This document shows, piece by piece, positions 44,923 to 52,334 of a stretch of DNA of 64,000 nucleotides. The stretch is from NCBI GenBank assembly GCA_041984885.1, contig JBHIXH010000005.1, forward strand, positions 1 through 64,000. The letters are read 5' to 3'. Source of the DNA: UBA4486 sp041984885 (GTDB lineage: Bacteria; Pseudomonadota; Gammaproteobacteria; Eutrophobiales; Eutrophobiaceae). The notes beneath the pieces are model-generated. The model was not told the DNA's origin. It was given only the letters and a program-made list of their open reading frames with translations, and did no database searches. Position numbers and translations under genes: made by a program. Each line of letters begins with the position of its first letter. Within the stretch, counting starts at the first letter, position 1.

Positions 44923-46011
44923 ATGCGCTGGCTCAGCTATTGTGTAGTATTAGCGGTGTGCCTCGCAGGGTTTATTGGTTGGCACTGGCATGTCCCGTCC
45001 GAGGTCACAACCGAGGAGGTATTCAGGGGAGATGAAGCCGAACAAACCGAGCGTGCAATCAACAATTTTCTTGCTGTAGTCACAAAAAATCAAACTGACT
45101 ACGTTGCCAGGGGTGCGCATGCGAAGGGTCATGCCTGCGTCAAGGCATGGTTTGAGGTCAATACGGATTTAACCACTGACTTTCAGCACGGCATATTTTC
45201 CAGACCAGGCATTCGCTATAAAAGCTGGATCCGGTTTTCCAATGGTGCTTCAAGCGTGAAGGCCAACCATGATGCAAACAGGGATGCCCGCGGTATGGCC
45301 ATCAAGTTATTCCGGTTGAGGCAGGATGGTCTGCCGCTGAATAATGATGAGTCGAATACGCAGGATTTCCTGATGCACGATCACCCGGTATTTTTTACCG
45401 AAGACATCGATGACTACAATCAGTTCGTCGAGAGTGAAAACAAGGTGCTGTATTTTGTTGCCAGCCTGAATCCGTTCAAATGGAAGTTGAGGGAAATGCA
45501 ACACGGCCTGGCAACGCTGAAAGAACCACCACCAAGCCCGCTGCATAATCAATATTTCAGTAATACTGCGTACAAACTCGGGCCACATAATATAAAATTT
45601 TCTGCCAGTGCCTGCGGCACCATGACTACACCTTCTCCGGACAGGTCAGACCCGGACTTTCTACGCAAAACAATGACCCGGGAACTGACAGAATCAGCAA
45701 GCTGTTTTCGCTTCAACGTGCAACAGCAAAATCCCGACAGGCTAATGCCAATAGAAGACCCCAGTGTACGCTGGCAGGAAGAGGAGTCGCCGTTTATTCC
45801 GGTTGCGACAATCCGGATTCCGCAACAGGAGATCGATTCTTCCGAACAGCAGCAATTTTGTGAGAACCTGTCATTTTCACCATGGAATAATCTGCCTGCA
45901 CACCGTCCGATCGGTCAATTAAACCGAATCCGCAAACAGGTTTATGCGGCAATCGCCCGGTTTCGTCTGGAACAAAACCGGCAGCAGGTACCGACTGACT
46001 TGTCCTGGTAA
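44923..46011 (+). CDS. Catalase-fold heme protein (small catalase-like, oxylipin-enzyme candidate)
   Basis: A 362-residue protein with an N-terminal hydrophobic helix (about 5-22). It has the catalase core: distal His66 in GAHAKG, RFSNGASS and NRDARGMAIKLF, and proximal heme Tyr341 in the R-x3-Y motif RKQVY. The distal Asn of true catalases (GNNTP) is replaced by MHDHP (His152/Asp153), so peroxide dismutation is doubtful. Shortened catalase-fold proteins of this kind include allene oxide synthase relatives that act on fatty acid hydroperoxides. Directly after the di-heme oxygenase-like gene, it may convert that enzyme's hydroperoxide. The 50-base gap to the next gene leaves the operon end open. 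Confidence 0.83.
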   Translation: MRWLSYCVVLAVCLAGFIGWHWHVPSEVTTEEVFRGDEAEQTERAINNFLAVVTKNQTDYVARGAHAKGHACVKAWFEVNTDLTTDFQHGIFSRPGIRYKSWIRFSNGASSVKANHDANRDARGMAIKLFRLRQDGLPLNNDESNTQDFLMHDHPVFFTEDIDDYNQFVESENKVLYFVASLNPFKWKLREMQHGLATLKEPPPSPLHNQYFSNTAYKLGPHNIKFSASACGTMTTPSPDRSDPDFLRKTMTRELTESASCFRFNVQQQNPDRLMPIEDPSVRWQEEESPFIPVATIRIPQQEIDSSEQQQFCENLSFSPWNNLPAHRPIGQLNRIRKQVYAAIARFRLEQNRQQVPTDLSW

Positions 46012-46061
46012 AATAAAAAATCCGGATTAAGTATCGGTTTTGATTGCGGTAAACTTCCTCG

Positions 46062-46697
46062 ATGAAGTTTGATCCTGCTTGTACAAAATGTCCGCGCCTG
46101 GCCGCGCACCTATCAACTGTTCGCCAGCAATACCCTGATTATTATGCAGCACCAGTGCCTGCCTTTGGTGTAAAAAAACCGGAGCTGCTGATTGTTGGGC
46201 TGGCCCCGGGCATGCACGGCGCCAATGCCACAGGTCGTCCATTTACCGGGGATCATGCCGGCATCATGTTATATCAGACCCTGCACGACTCCGGATTTAG
46301 TAGCAGACCGGTTTCTGTTTCCGCGCAGGACAAATTGAAATTAAAACGCTGTCGTATCACGAATGCGGTGAAATGTTTGCCGCCTGAGAACAAGCCGACA
46401 ACGGCCGAGATTAAAACCTGCAATGCTTATCTGAAGTCGGAACTGGAAGCGCTGTCAAATCCTCTTGTGATCCTTGCTCTGGGCAAGATCGCGCACGATG
46501 CCATTCTCAGGGCGCTGCAATACAAGCTTTCCGAGATGCCCTTTCGTCATGGTGCCGCTTATTCTATTGAGCAGGGAAAATGGTTGCTCGATTCCTACCA
46601 TTGCAGTCGGTATAACACGCAAACCAGGCGCCTGACGCAGAAAATGTTTTCCGACGTATTCTGTCAGGTCAGGGAATTACTGGAGCAGGGCAGTTGA
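46062..46697 (+). CDS. Family 5-type uracil-DNA glycosylase with iron-sulfur cluster
   Basis: UDGb-type enzymes remove uracil and other deaminated bases from DNA. The 211 residues have the motif GLAPGMHGANATGRPFTGD and the closing SYHCSRYNTQTRRLT, with Cys7, Cys10, Cys105 and Cys120 as the likely [4Fe-4S] ligands. The stop overlaps the uvrC TTG start, linking two DNA repair genes. Confidence 0.9.
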   Translation: MKFDPACTKCPRLAAHLSTVRQQYPDYYAAPVPAFGVKKPELLIVGLAPGMHGANATGRPFTGDHAGIMLYQTLHDSGFSSRPVSVSAQDKLKLKRCRITNAVKCLPPENKPTTAEIKTCNAYLKSELEALSNPLVILALGKIAHDAILRALQYKLSEMPFRHGAAYSIEQGKWLLDSYHCSRYNTQTRRLTQKMFSDVFCQVRELLEQGS

Positions 46698-48526
46698 TAT
46701 ACAAAATCAACAAAGACAAGGATGCCGCGCCAAAACGACTGCCAACACGTCCCGGTGTCTATCGGATGTTGAGTAAAGACAGCGATATTCTCTATGTCGG
46801 TAAAGCCGGTAACCTGAAAAATCGTCTCGGTAGTTATTTCGGTAGTAGCACAGCGATGCCGGTAAAAACGCGCGCGTTGATGTCGAATACGATTGCCATT
46901 GAAGTCACGATCACCCGCACCGAGGCAGAGGCCCTGGTGCTGGAGAATAACCTGATCAAGCAGCATCGCCCACGCTATAACGTTTTATTGCGTGACGACA
47001 AGTCATATCCGTATATCTATCTTTCCAGTCAGCAGGACTATCCGCGTTTGCGTTTTCATCGAGGAGCCCGCAAAGGCAAGGGGCGTTACTTTGGGCCGTT
47101 CCCGAATGCGGGATCGGTTCGTCGTACGTTGAACCTGTTACAAAAATTATTCCAGGTGCGCTCATGTGAGGATTCGGTATTTAAAAATCGGTCACGCCCC
47201 TGTTTGCAATACCAGATTAAGCGTTGTTCAGCGCCCTGCGTCAATTATATTTCAAGTGATGCCTATCAGAACGACATACGCCATGCCGTTTTGTTTCTTG
47301 AAGGCAAAAATGAAGAAGTGATCGAGTCGCTGTATGCACCCATGCAGCAGGCATCCGATGCGCTGGATTTCGAAAAGGCCGCACATTACCGCGACCAGAT
47401 ACAGCATTTACGAAAAATTCAGGAACAGGAATTAATGCACGGTGTGGATGGCGATGTGGATATCGTTGCCTGTGCAACTGAAGGAGGGATTGCCTGTGTG
47501 CAGATGTTTTCCATACGCAATGGTCTCAACCTGGGTAGCAAGGCATTTTTCCCCAGGCAGGCAAAAAACGCGGATGTCGAGGACGTGTTAGCCGCTTTTC
47601 TGTCGCAATATTATCTTGACCAATTACAAGACAAGTCGATTCCAGGTGAAATCCTGATCAGTCATGCCTGCGAATTCAGTTCCGCTCTTGCCGAGGCACT
47701 GAGTAATGAAAGAGGTATAAAAACCGATGTCAGGCACAGGGTAAAAGGTGAACGGCGCAAGTGGCTGGATATGGCGATGGAAAATGCCCGTAGCGCGATC
47801 GCCGCGCAACTGGCAACAGAGAAAAATCAGACACAAAGATTGCAACAGCTTGCAAAAACACTGAAGCTGGCCGAACTGGAACGAATAGAGTGCTTTGATA
47901 TCAGCCATACGCAGGGTAATGAAACGGTTGCCTCCTGTGTCGTCTATACACAAGGTGGCATGGCAAACAGTGAATATCGAAGATTTAATATTCGTGATGT
48001 TAAGGCGGGTGATGATTACGCAGCAATGCAGCAGGCACTGCAGCGCCGGTATCTGCGCGTCAAGAAAGAAGAAGGTGTGTTGCCGGACCTGATATTGATT
48101 GATGGAGGCAAGGGCCAGACACGTATCGCCAGGGAAGTCATGATCGAGTTGCAATTACCGGCGGTTAAAGTAATCGGTGTATCCAAGGGACCGGATCGCA
48201 GGGCCGGGCAGGAAAAATTAATTCTTGTTGATGAAAATGCTACGATGCAACTGGCTGCGGATACGCCAGCGCTACATCTGATTCAGCAAATACGGGATGA
48301 AGCGCATCGGTTTGCTATTACCGGCCACAGACAACGACGCAAGCAACAAGCGACACATTCGACGTTAGAGGATATTCCCGGTGTTGGTAGTAAACGGCGG
48401 CAAGGTCTGTTGAAATATTTTGGTGGGATGCAAGGTGTTAAACGCGCCGGTGTGGCTGACTTGTCCTGTGTTCCCGGTATTAACAAGAAACTGGCGCAAT
48501 TAATTTATGACCGCTTACACGACTGA
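46694..48526 (+). CDS. uvrC: UvrABC system protein C
   Basis: UvrC makes both incisions in nucleotide excision repair. The 610 residues have a GIY-YIG domain (PGVYRMLSKD, YVGKAGNLKNRLGSYF), the UVR helical pair (ALDFEKAAHYRDQIQ), an RNase H-like domain with the acidic triad region (CFDISHTQGNETVAS, LILIDGGKGQ), and two helix-hairpin-helix motifs at the end (GVGSKRRQGLL). The start is a TTG at 46694 with GGAG upstream; it overlaps the stop of the glycosylase gene. Confidence 0.96.
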   Translation: MIYKINKDKDAAPKRLPTRPGVYRMLSKDSDILYVGKAGNLKNRLGSYFGSSTAMPVKTRALMSNTIAIEVTITRTEAEALVLENNLIKQHRPRYNVLLRDDKSYPYIYLSSQQDYPRLRFHRGARKGKGRYFGPFPNAGSVRRTLNLLQKLFQVRSCEDSVFKNRSRPCLQYQIKRCSAPCVNYISSDAYQNDIRHAVLFLEGKNEEVIESLYAPMQQASDALDFEKAAHYRDQIQHLRKIQEQELMHGVDGDVDIVACATEGGIACVQMFSIRNGLNLGSKAFFPRQAKNADVEDVLAAFLSQYYLDQLQDKSIPGEILISHACEFSSALAEALSNERGIKTDVRHRVKGERRKWLDMAMENARSAIAAQLATEKNQTQRLQQLAKTLKLAELERIECFDISHTQGNETVASCVVYTQGGMANSEYRRFNIRDVKAGDDYAAMQQALQRRYLRVKKEEGVLPDLILIDGGKGQTRIAREVMIELQLPAVKVIGVSKGPDRRAGQEKLILVDENATMQLAADTPALHLIQQIRDEAHRFAITGHRQRRKQQATHSTLEDIPGVGSKRRQGLLKYFGGMQGVKRAGVADLSCVPGINKKLAQLIYDRLHD

Positions 48527-49077
48527 TGTTTAATATCCCGAACTCCCTGACACTGCTGCGTATCGCACTGATTCCGGTATTCGTGCTTATATTTTACCTG
48601 GATATTCGTCACGCTAATTTTTATGCCTGCGCAGTTTTTGTGCTGGCAGCACTAACGGATATGCTGGATGGCTACCTGGCAAGAAAACTGGAACAAACGT
48701 CAAAGCTGGGTGCGTTTCTTGATCCGGTTGCGGATAAATTAATGGTCGCCGTTGTACTTGTGCTTTTGGTAGAGAAGCACCCGACACCCTGGCTGGCATT
48801 GCCCGCAGCCGTGATCATTGGCCGTGAAATTACCGTATCGGCATTGCGTGAATGGATGGCAGAGCTCGGTGCCAGAAGCCGGGTGTCTGTTTCGAATCTC
48901 GGGAAATTTAAAACCGGCTGCCAGATGACATCGTTAATCCTGCTTATCCTGGGACAGACGCTATTTTTTATCCCGTGTTATGACGCGGGCTTAATCCTGT
49001 TGTACATAGCGGCATTATTGACGCTTTGGTCCATGTTCGACTATCTCCGTAGTGCATGGCCAAAATTACTTGAATAA
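48526..49077 (+). CDS. pgsA: CDP-diacylglycerol-glycerol-3-phosphate 3-phosphatidyltransferase
   Basis: PgsA commits CDP-diacylglycerol to phosphatidylglycerol synthesis in the inner membrane. The 183 residues have the CDP-alcohol phosphotransferase signature DMLDGYLARKLEQTSKLGAF (blocks) and LDPVADKLMV and several membrane helices. Its start overlaps the last base of uvrC, the classical uvrC-pgsA order. Confidence 0.96.
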   Translation: MFNIPNSLTLLRIALIPVFVLIFYLDIRHANFYACAVFVLAALTDMLDGYLARKLEQTSKLGAFLDPVADKLMVAVVLVLLVEKHPTPWLALPAAVIIGREITVSALREWMAELGARSRVSVSNLGKFKTGCQMTSLILLILGQTLFFIPCYDAGLILLYIAALLTLWSMFDYLRSAWPKLLE

Positions 49078-49108
49078 TCAAGAATATACAGTGATAATCG
49101 GATGGCAG

Positions 49109-49136
49109 TTGACTAACAAGTAAGCACAGCTACAAT
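49109..49136 (+). promoter_or_regulatory. Promoter of tRNA-Gly
   Basis: TTGACT and TACAAT are separated by 16 bp, followed by the GC-rich discriminator AGCGCGCC typical of stable RNA promoters under stringent control. Confidence 0.75.
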
Positions 49137-49161
49137 AGCGCGCCTGTCGTTCATCTCTTCT

Positions 49162-49237
<76 letters not shown>

Positions 49238-49472
49238 AATTCTCACGGCAACGCCAATTTTTATACTCATTTCGTTCAATGGGTTGTCGGGCGATTGCTG
49301 TCTCGCCCCCACGATCCCGGAAGTGTTCTCTCGACCGTCCTTTACAAATAAGAAAATATCTCATCATTGTTGTATTGAACCGTCAGCACTATTCTTGTTG
49401 ACGATGAGAACGAATATAGTTGTATTTGATTGACTAAATGAACGTTCACCGGGCTGAATTGCCGCTGTAATC

Positions 49473-51293
49473 ATGACTGATCCAACGAAAACGACGCTCG
49501 TCTATGACGGCGACTGCAGTATTTGCCAGGAATGGGTCAATCACTGGCAGGTTTTGACCAACAATGAGGTTCAGTTCGAGCCGTATCAGTCAGCAAAACA
49601 CAGGTTTCCGCAAATCTCCGAGCAGGAATTCAGGCGATCCATCCAGTTAATCGATTCAGATGGCGGCGTTGCCAGCGGGGCAGAGGCGACGTTTCGTTTA
49701 TACAGGAATATATTCCCGTATTCGCTATTGATTTTTCTCTATCGACATTTCCCCGGGTTTGGATCAACCAGTGAATACTTTTACACTTTTTTTTCAAAAC
49801 GACGGGGCTTGCTGGCATTTATCAGTCACCTGTTCTGGGGCAGAAATTTCCAGCCATCTGACTACATTGTCGTAACCCGAATTTTTTTGGGCTTCCTCGG
49901 GCTGATCTATTTTTCTGCATTTTTTTCTTTTTTGATACAGGCACAAGGACTAATTGGTAGTGATGGGGTGCTGCCATTACATTATTTTGTGGCACGACTG
50001 ACAGAGTTGTTCGGTGAGACTGCCTGGCTTAACGCGCCAATGTGGTTCTGGTTGAGCACATCGGACGCTATGATTCAGTGGGTGTCTGCAAGCGGTTGTG
50101 TATTATCGTTGCTTGTCATCTTTAGCCGGTTTGTCACACCGGCGTTAATTTTACTGTTTTTCTCATACCTTTCACTGTATTACGCCGGGCAGGTTTTTAT
50201 GTCCTTTCAGTGGGATATCCTGTTACTGGAAGCCGGATTTCTCGCCATATTTCTTGGCAAAGGCTCAAGGATCATCGTCTGGCTGTATCGATGGCTTTTA
50301 TTTCGTTTCATGTTGCTCGGCGGTCTGGTCAAGTTGGCCAGTCGTGATCCAACTTGGGACAACCTGACAGCGTTGACCTTTCATTTTGAAACCCAACCAT
50401 TACCGACCCCGCTGGCATGGTATGTACACCAGTGGCCGGAAATGATACTCATGGCCATGGTAGCACTCACATTTATTATTGAGTTGCTGGTTCCGTTCCT
50501 GATATTCGCTCCACGAAGAATTCGTTTTATCGCCGCCTGGTGTTTTATCATTTTTCAAAGCGGCATCATTCTCACTGGCAATTACAATTTTTTTAATTTG
50601 CTTGCGATCGCATTTTGTCTGTTTCTGTTTGACGATCGGGCGATTCTACATGTTTTGCCGACAAGGCTTTCCAGTCGATTACTAACGAGCCGTCATCTGC
50701 CACGGCAATACGAGACACATTTGTCAACGAAAATGTTCCTGCGTTCGTTCCTGCTCGTCATTATTTTATTTGTCTCAACCGAAAAACTGCTAACGTTTAT
50801 TCAATCAAATCGGAGCAATGAACCCTCTTTGCTCTCCCGACTGGTCGCACCTTTGAATATTGTCAATAACTATGGTCCGTTTGCCGTAATGACAACGGTC
50901 CGGCATGAAGTCACGGTTGAAGGCTCAAACGATGGCATTAACTGGTTTGAATACAGCTTTCATCACAAACCGGATAGACTGGATAAGCCGCTGCGCTGGA
51001 TCATTCCACACCAGCCGCGACTGGACTGGCAGATGTGGTTTGCTGCGCTGTCAAATGCAGAACGCCAGGTCTGGTTTCGACGTCTGTTATATCAATGCCT
51101 GGATGGCAGTCCTGCCGTATTAGACCTGTTCGCACATAATCCTTTTCCGAACACACCGCCGACCTTCATGCGTGCCCGGTTTTTTGAATATACATTCACC
51201 GACAGGGAACAGCGTGAAAAAACCGGCAATATCTGGCAACGAGACTATGTGAAAGACTATTTGCCTGCATTAAGGTTAAGAAAAACAGAGTGA
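49473..51293 (+). CDS. DCC thioredoxin-like domain fused to lipase maturation factor-like membrane protein
   Basis: A 606-residue fusion. Residues about 5-120 form a DUF393/DCC thiol-disulfide domain with CxxC at Cys15 and Cys18 in VYDGDCSIC. The rest is a multi-helix membrane protein with FMSFQWDILLLEAGFLAIFLG and a C-terminal soluble part (ending RDYVKDYLPALRL), matching lipase maturation factor (LMF) proteins, which help fold lipases in eukaryotes. Bacterial members are uncharacterised. It may help fold an exported lipase, and an LCAT-like lipase lies 6 kb upstream; that link is inference. A thioredoxin-like gene follows. Confidence 0.85.
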   Translation: MTDPTKTTLVYDGDCSICQEWVNHWQVLTNNEVQFEPYQSAKHRFPQISEQEFRRSIQLIDSDGGVASGAEATFRLYRNIFPYSLLIFLYRHFPGFGSTSEYFYTFFSKRRGLLAFISHLFWGRNFQPSDYIVVTRIFLGFLGLIYFSAFFSFLIQAQGLIGSDGVLPLHYFVARLTELFGETAWLNAPMWFWLSTSDAMIQWVSASGCVLSLLVIFSRFVTPALILLFFSYLSLYYAGQVFMSFQWDILLLEAGFLAIFLGKGSRIIVWLYRWLLFRFMLLGGLVKLASRDPTWDNLTALTFHFETQPLPTPLAWYVHQWPEMILMAMVALTFIIELLVPFLIFAPRRIRFIAAWCFIIFQSGIILTGNYNFFNLLAIAFCLFLFDDRAILHVLPTRLSSRLLTSRHLPRQYETHLSTKMFLRSFLLVIILFVSTEKLLTFIQSNRSNEPSLLSRLVAPLNIVNNYGPFAVMTTVRHEVTVEGSNDGINWFEYSFHHKPDRLDKPLRWIIPHQPRLDWQMWFAALSNAERQVWFRRLLYQCLDGSPAVLDLFAHNPFPNTPPTFMRARFFEYTFTDREQREKTGNIWQRDYVKDYLPALRLRKTE

Positions 51294-51344
51294 ATTTACA
51301 GTCCCTTTCGCTGTCAATTTATTCTATAGATTGAGTTTAACGTT

Positions 51345-51860
51345 ATGCCAGAACTTTATCGTGTCTACATAGCTTTTATATTGGCCCTGTTGCCTCTCGC
51401 AACCTCAGCCCGTCAACTGGAGGATTTACACGGAAACTGGCAGGAGAGTGAAACGCTGGTCGGACAGGGCAGATGGGTGGTGATGAACGTGTGGAGCCCG
51501 ACCTGCTCATTTTGTGTGCAAGAGCTGCCGAATATACGAAGGTTTTATCAAAAAAATAAAAACTCGATCGATGTTATTGGACTTACGGTCGATTTCCCCA
51601 GCTTTGAATATGGCAAAGCCGACGTCATCCGTAACTTTATAAAAAAACACCCGATTGAATATCCACTCTACCTGGCCGATCACAAAATCGCTTCTGATGT
51701 GATTGACGGATATCTCAAGGCGATCCCGTTAACGGTGATCTTCCATCCGGATGGCAGGGTGCTGGGGCGATGGCCAGGAGAAATTGATGCAGAGGAAATC
51801 GAGCGCTTTATTCAGGAGTATGACCAATATGGCACCGAGAATTGGGGACTGGACTCCTGA
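51345..51860 (+). CDS. Exported TlpA-like thiol-disulfide oxidoreductase
   Basis: A 171-residue thioredoxin-fold protein with a signal peptide (about 1-22) and the redox motif WSPTCSFC (Cys54 and Cys57). The cis-Pro loop is IPLTVIF and the body has the TlpA/ResA insert. It acts in the periplasm, reducing or exchanging disulfides. It lies 51 bases after the DCC-LMF gene and may work with its DCC domain. Confidence 0.87.
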   Translation: MPELYRVYIAFILALLPLATSARQLEDLHGNWQESETLVGQGRWVVMNVWSPTCSFCVQELPNIRRFYQKNKNSIDVIGLTVDFPSFEYGKADVIRNFIKKHPIEYPLYLADHKIASDVIDGYLKAIPLTVIFHPDGRVLGRWPGEIDAEEIERFIQEYDQYGTENWGLDS

Positions 51861-51902
51861 ATAGTCCCGTTTAATCAGACATATGCAGTCATCCGCCGCA
51901 GT

Positions 51903-51930
51903 TTGATTGTTTTGGCAAATGCGCTACCAT
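51903..51930 (+). promoter_or_regulatory. Promoter of tRNA-Cys
   Basis: TTGATT and TACCAT are 16 bp apart, followed by the same discriminator AGCGCGCC seen at tRNA-Gly. Confidence 0.65.
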
Positions 51931-51961
51931 AGCGCGCCTTTGAGACCACGTATTCCCCAAT

Positions 51962-52035
51962 GGCTGGGTGGCAGAGTGGTTATGCAGCGGCCTGCAAAGC
52001 CGTGGACGCCGGTTCGATTCCGACCCCAGCCTCCA
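51962..52035 (+). tRNA. tRNA-Cys (GCA anticodon)
   Basis: A 74-base tRNA with acceptor GGCTGGG / CCCAGCC, anticodon loop CCTGCAAAG (anticodon GCA), TpsiC arm CGGTTCGATTCCG, and encoded CCA end. Confidence 0.97.
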
Positions 52036-52180
52036 TTTTTACCTGTTATTAGCGCTATCTTCGTCGCGGTAATCCTTTTTGTGTTTTTCCTTTTTTCGCT
52101 TGTCCTCGTGCGGACCGGATTTTTTCAATATCTCCGGTGGCCTGGGAGATTGCCTGGAGTGACGTTTTTTCAAGATACTA

Positions 52181-52210
52181 TCGACTCTGCAAGAGGATAT
52201 TTGCTAGGAT
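52181..52210 (+). promoter_or_regulatory. Probable promoter of tRNA-Leu
   Basis: TCGACT and TAGGAT are 18 bp apart, followed by a GCGCGC discriminator. It is weaker than the other two tRNA promoters; read-through from tRNA-Cys is also possible. Confidence 0.4.
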
Positions 52211-52228
52211 TGCGCGCTTGATTCTACT

Positions 52229-52315
52229 GCCCGGGTGGTGGAATTGGTAGACACAAGGGACTTAAAATCCCTCGGAGGCAACTCCGTGCCGGTTCAAGTC
52301 CGGCTCCGGGCACCA
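52229..52315 (+). tRNA. tRNA-Leu (UAA anticodon)
   Basis: An 87-base class II tRNA with acceptor GCCCGGG / CCCGGGC-like stem, anticodon loop ACTTAAAAT (anticodon UAA), a long variable arm (CGGAGGCAACTCCG), TpsiC arm CGGTTCAAGTCCG and encoded CCA. Confidence 0.97.
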
Positions 52316-52334
52316 TTTATCACCTCAAGTCAGA

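Noticed and set aside
46012..46061. Possible terminator after the catalase-like gene.
   Set aside because: Only a weak A/T-rich stem is visible, so read-through into the glycosylase gene remains possible.
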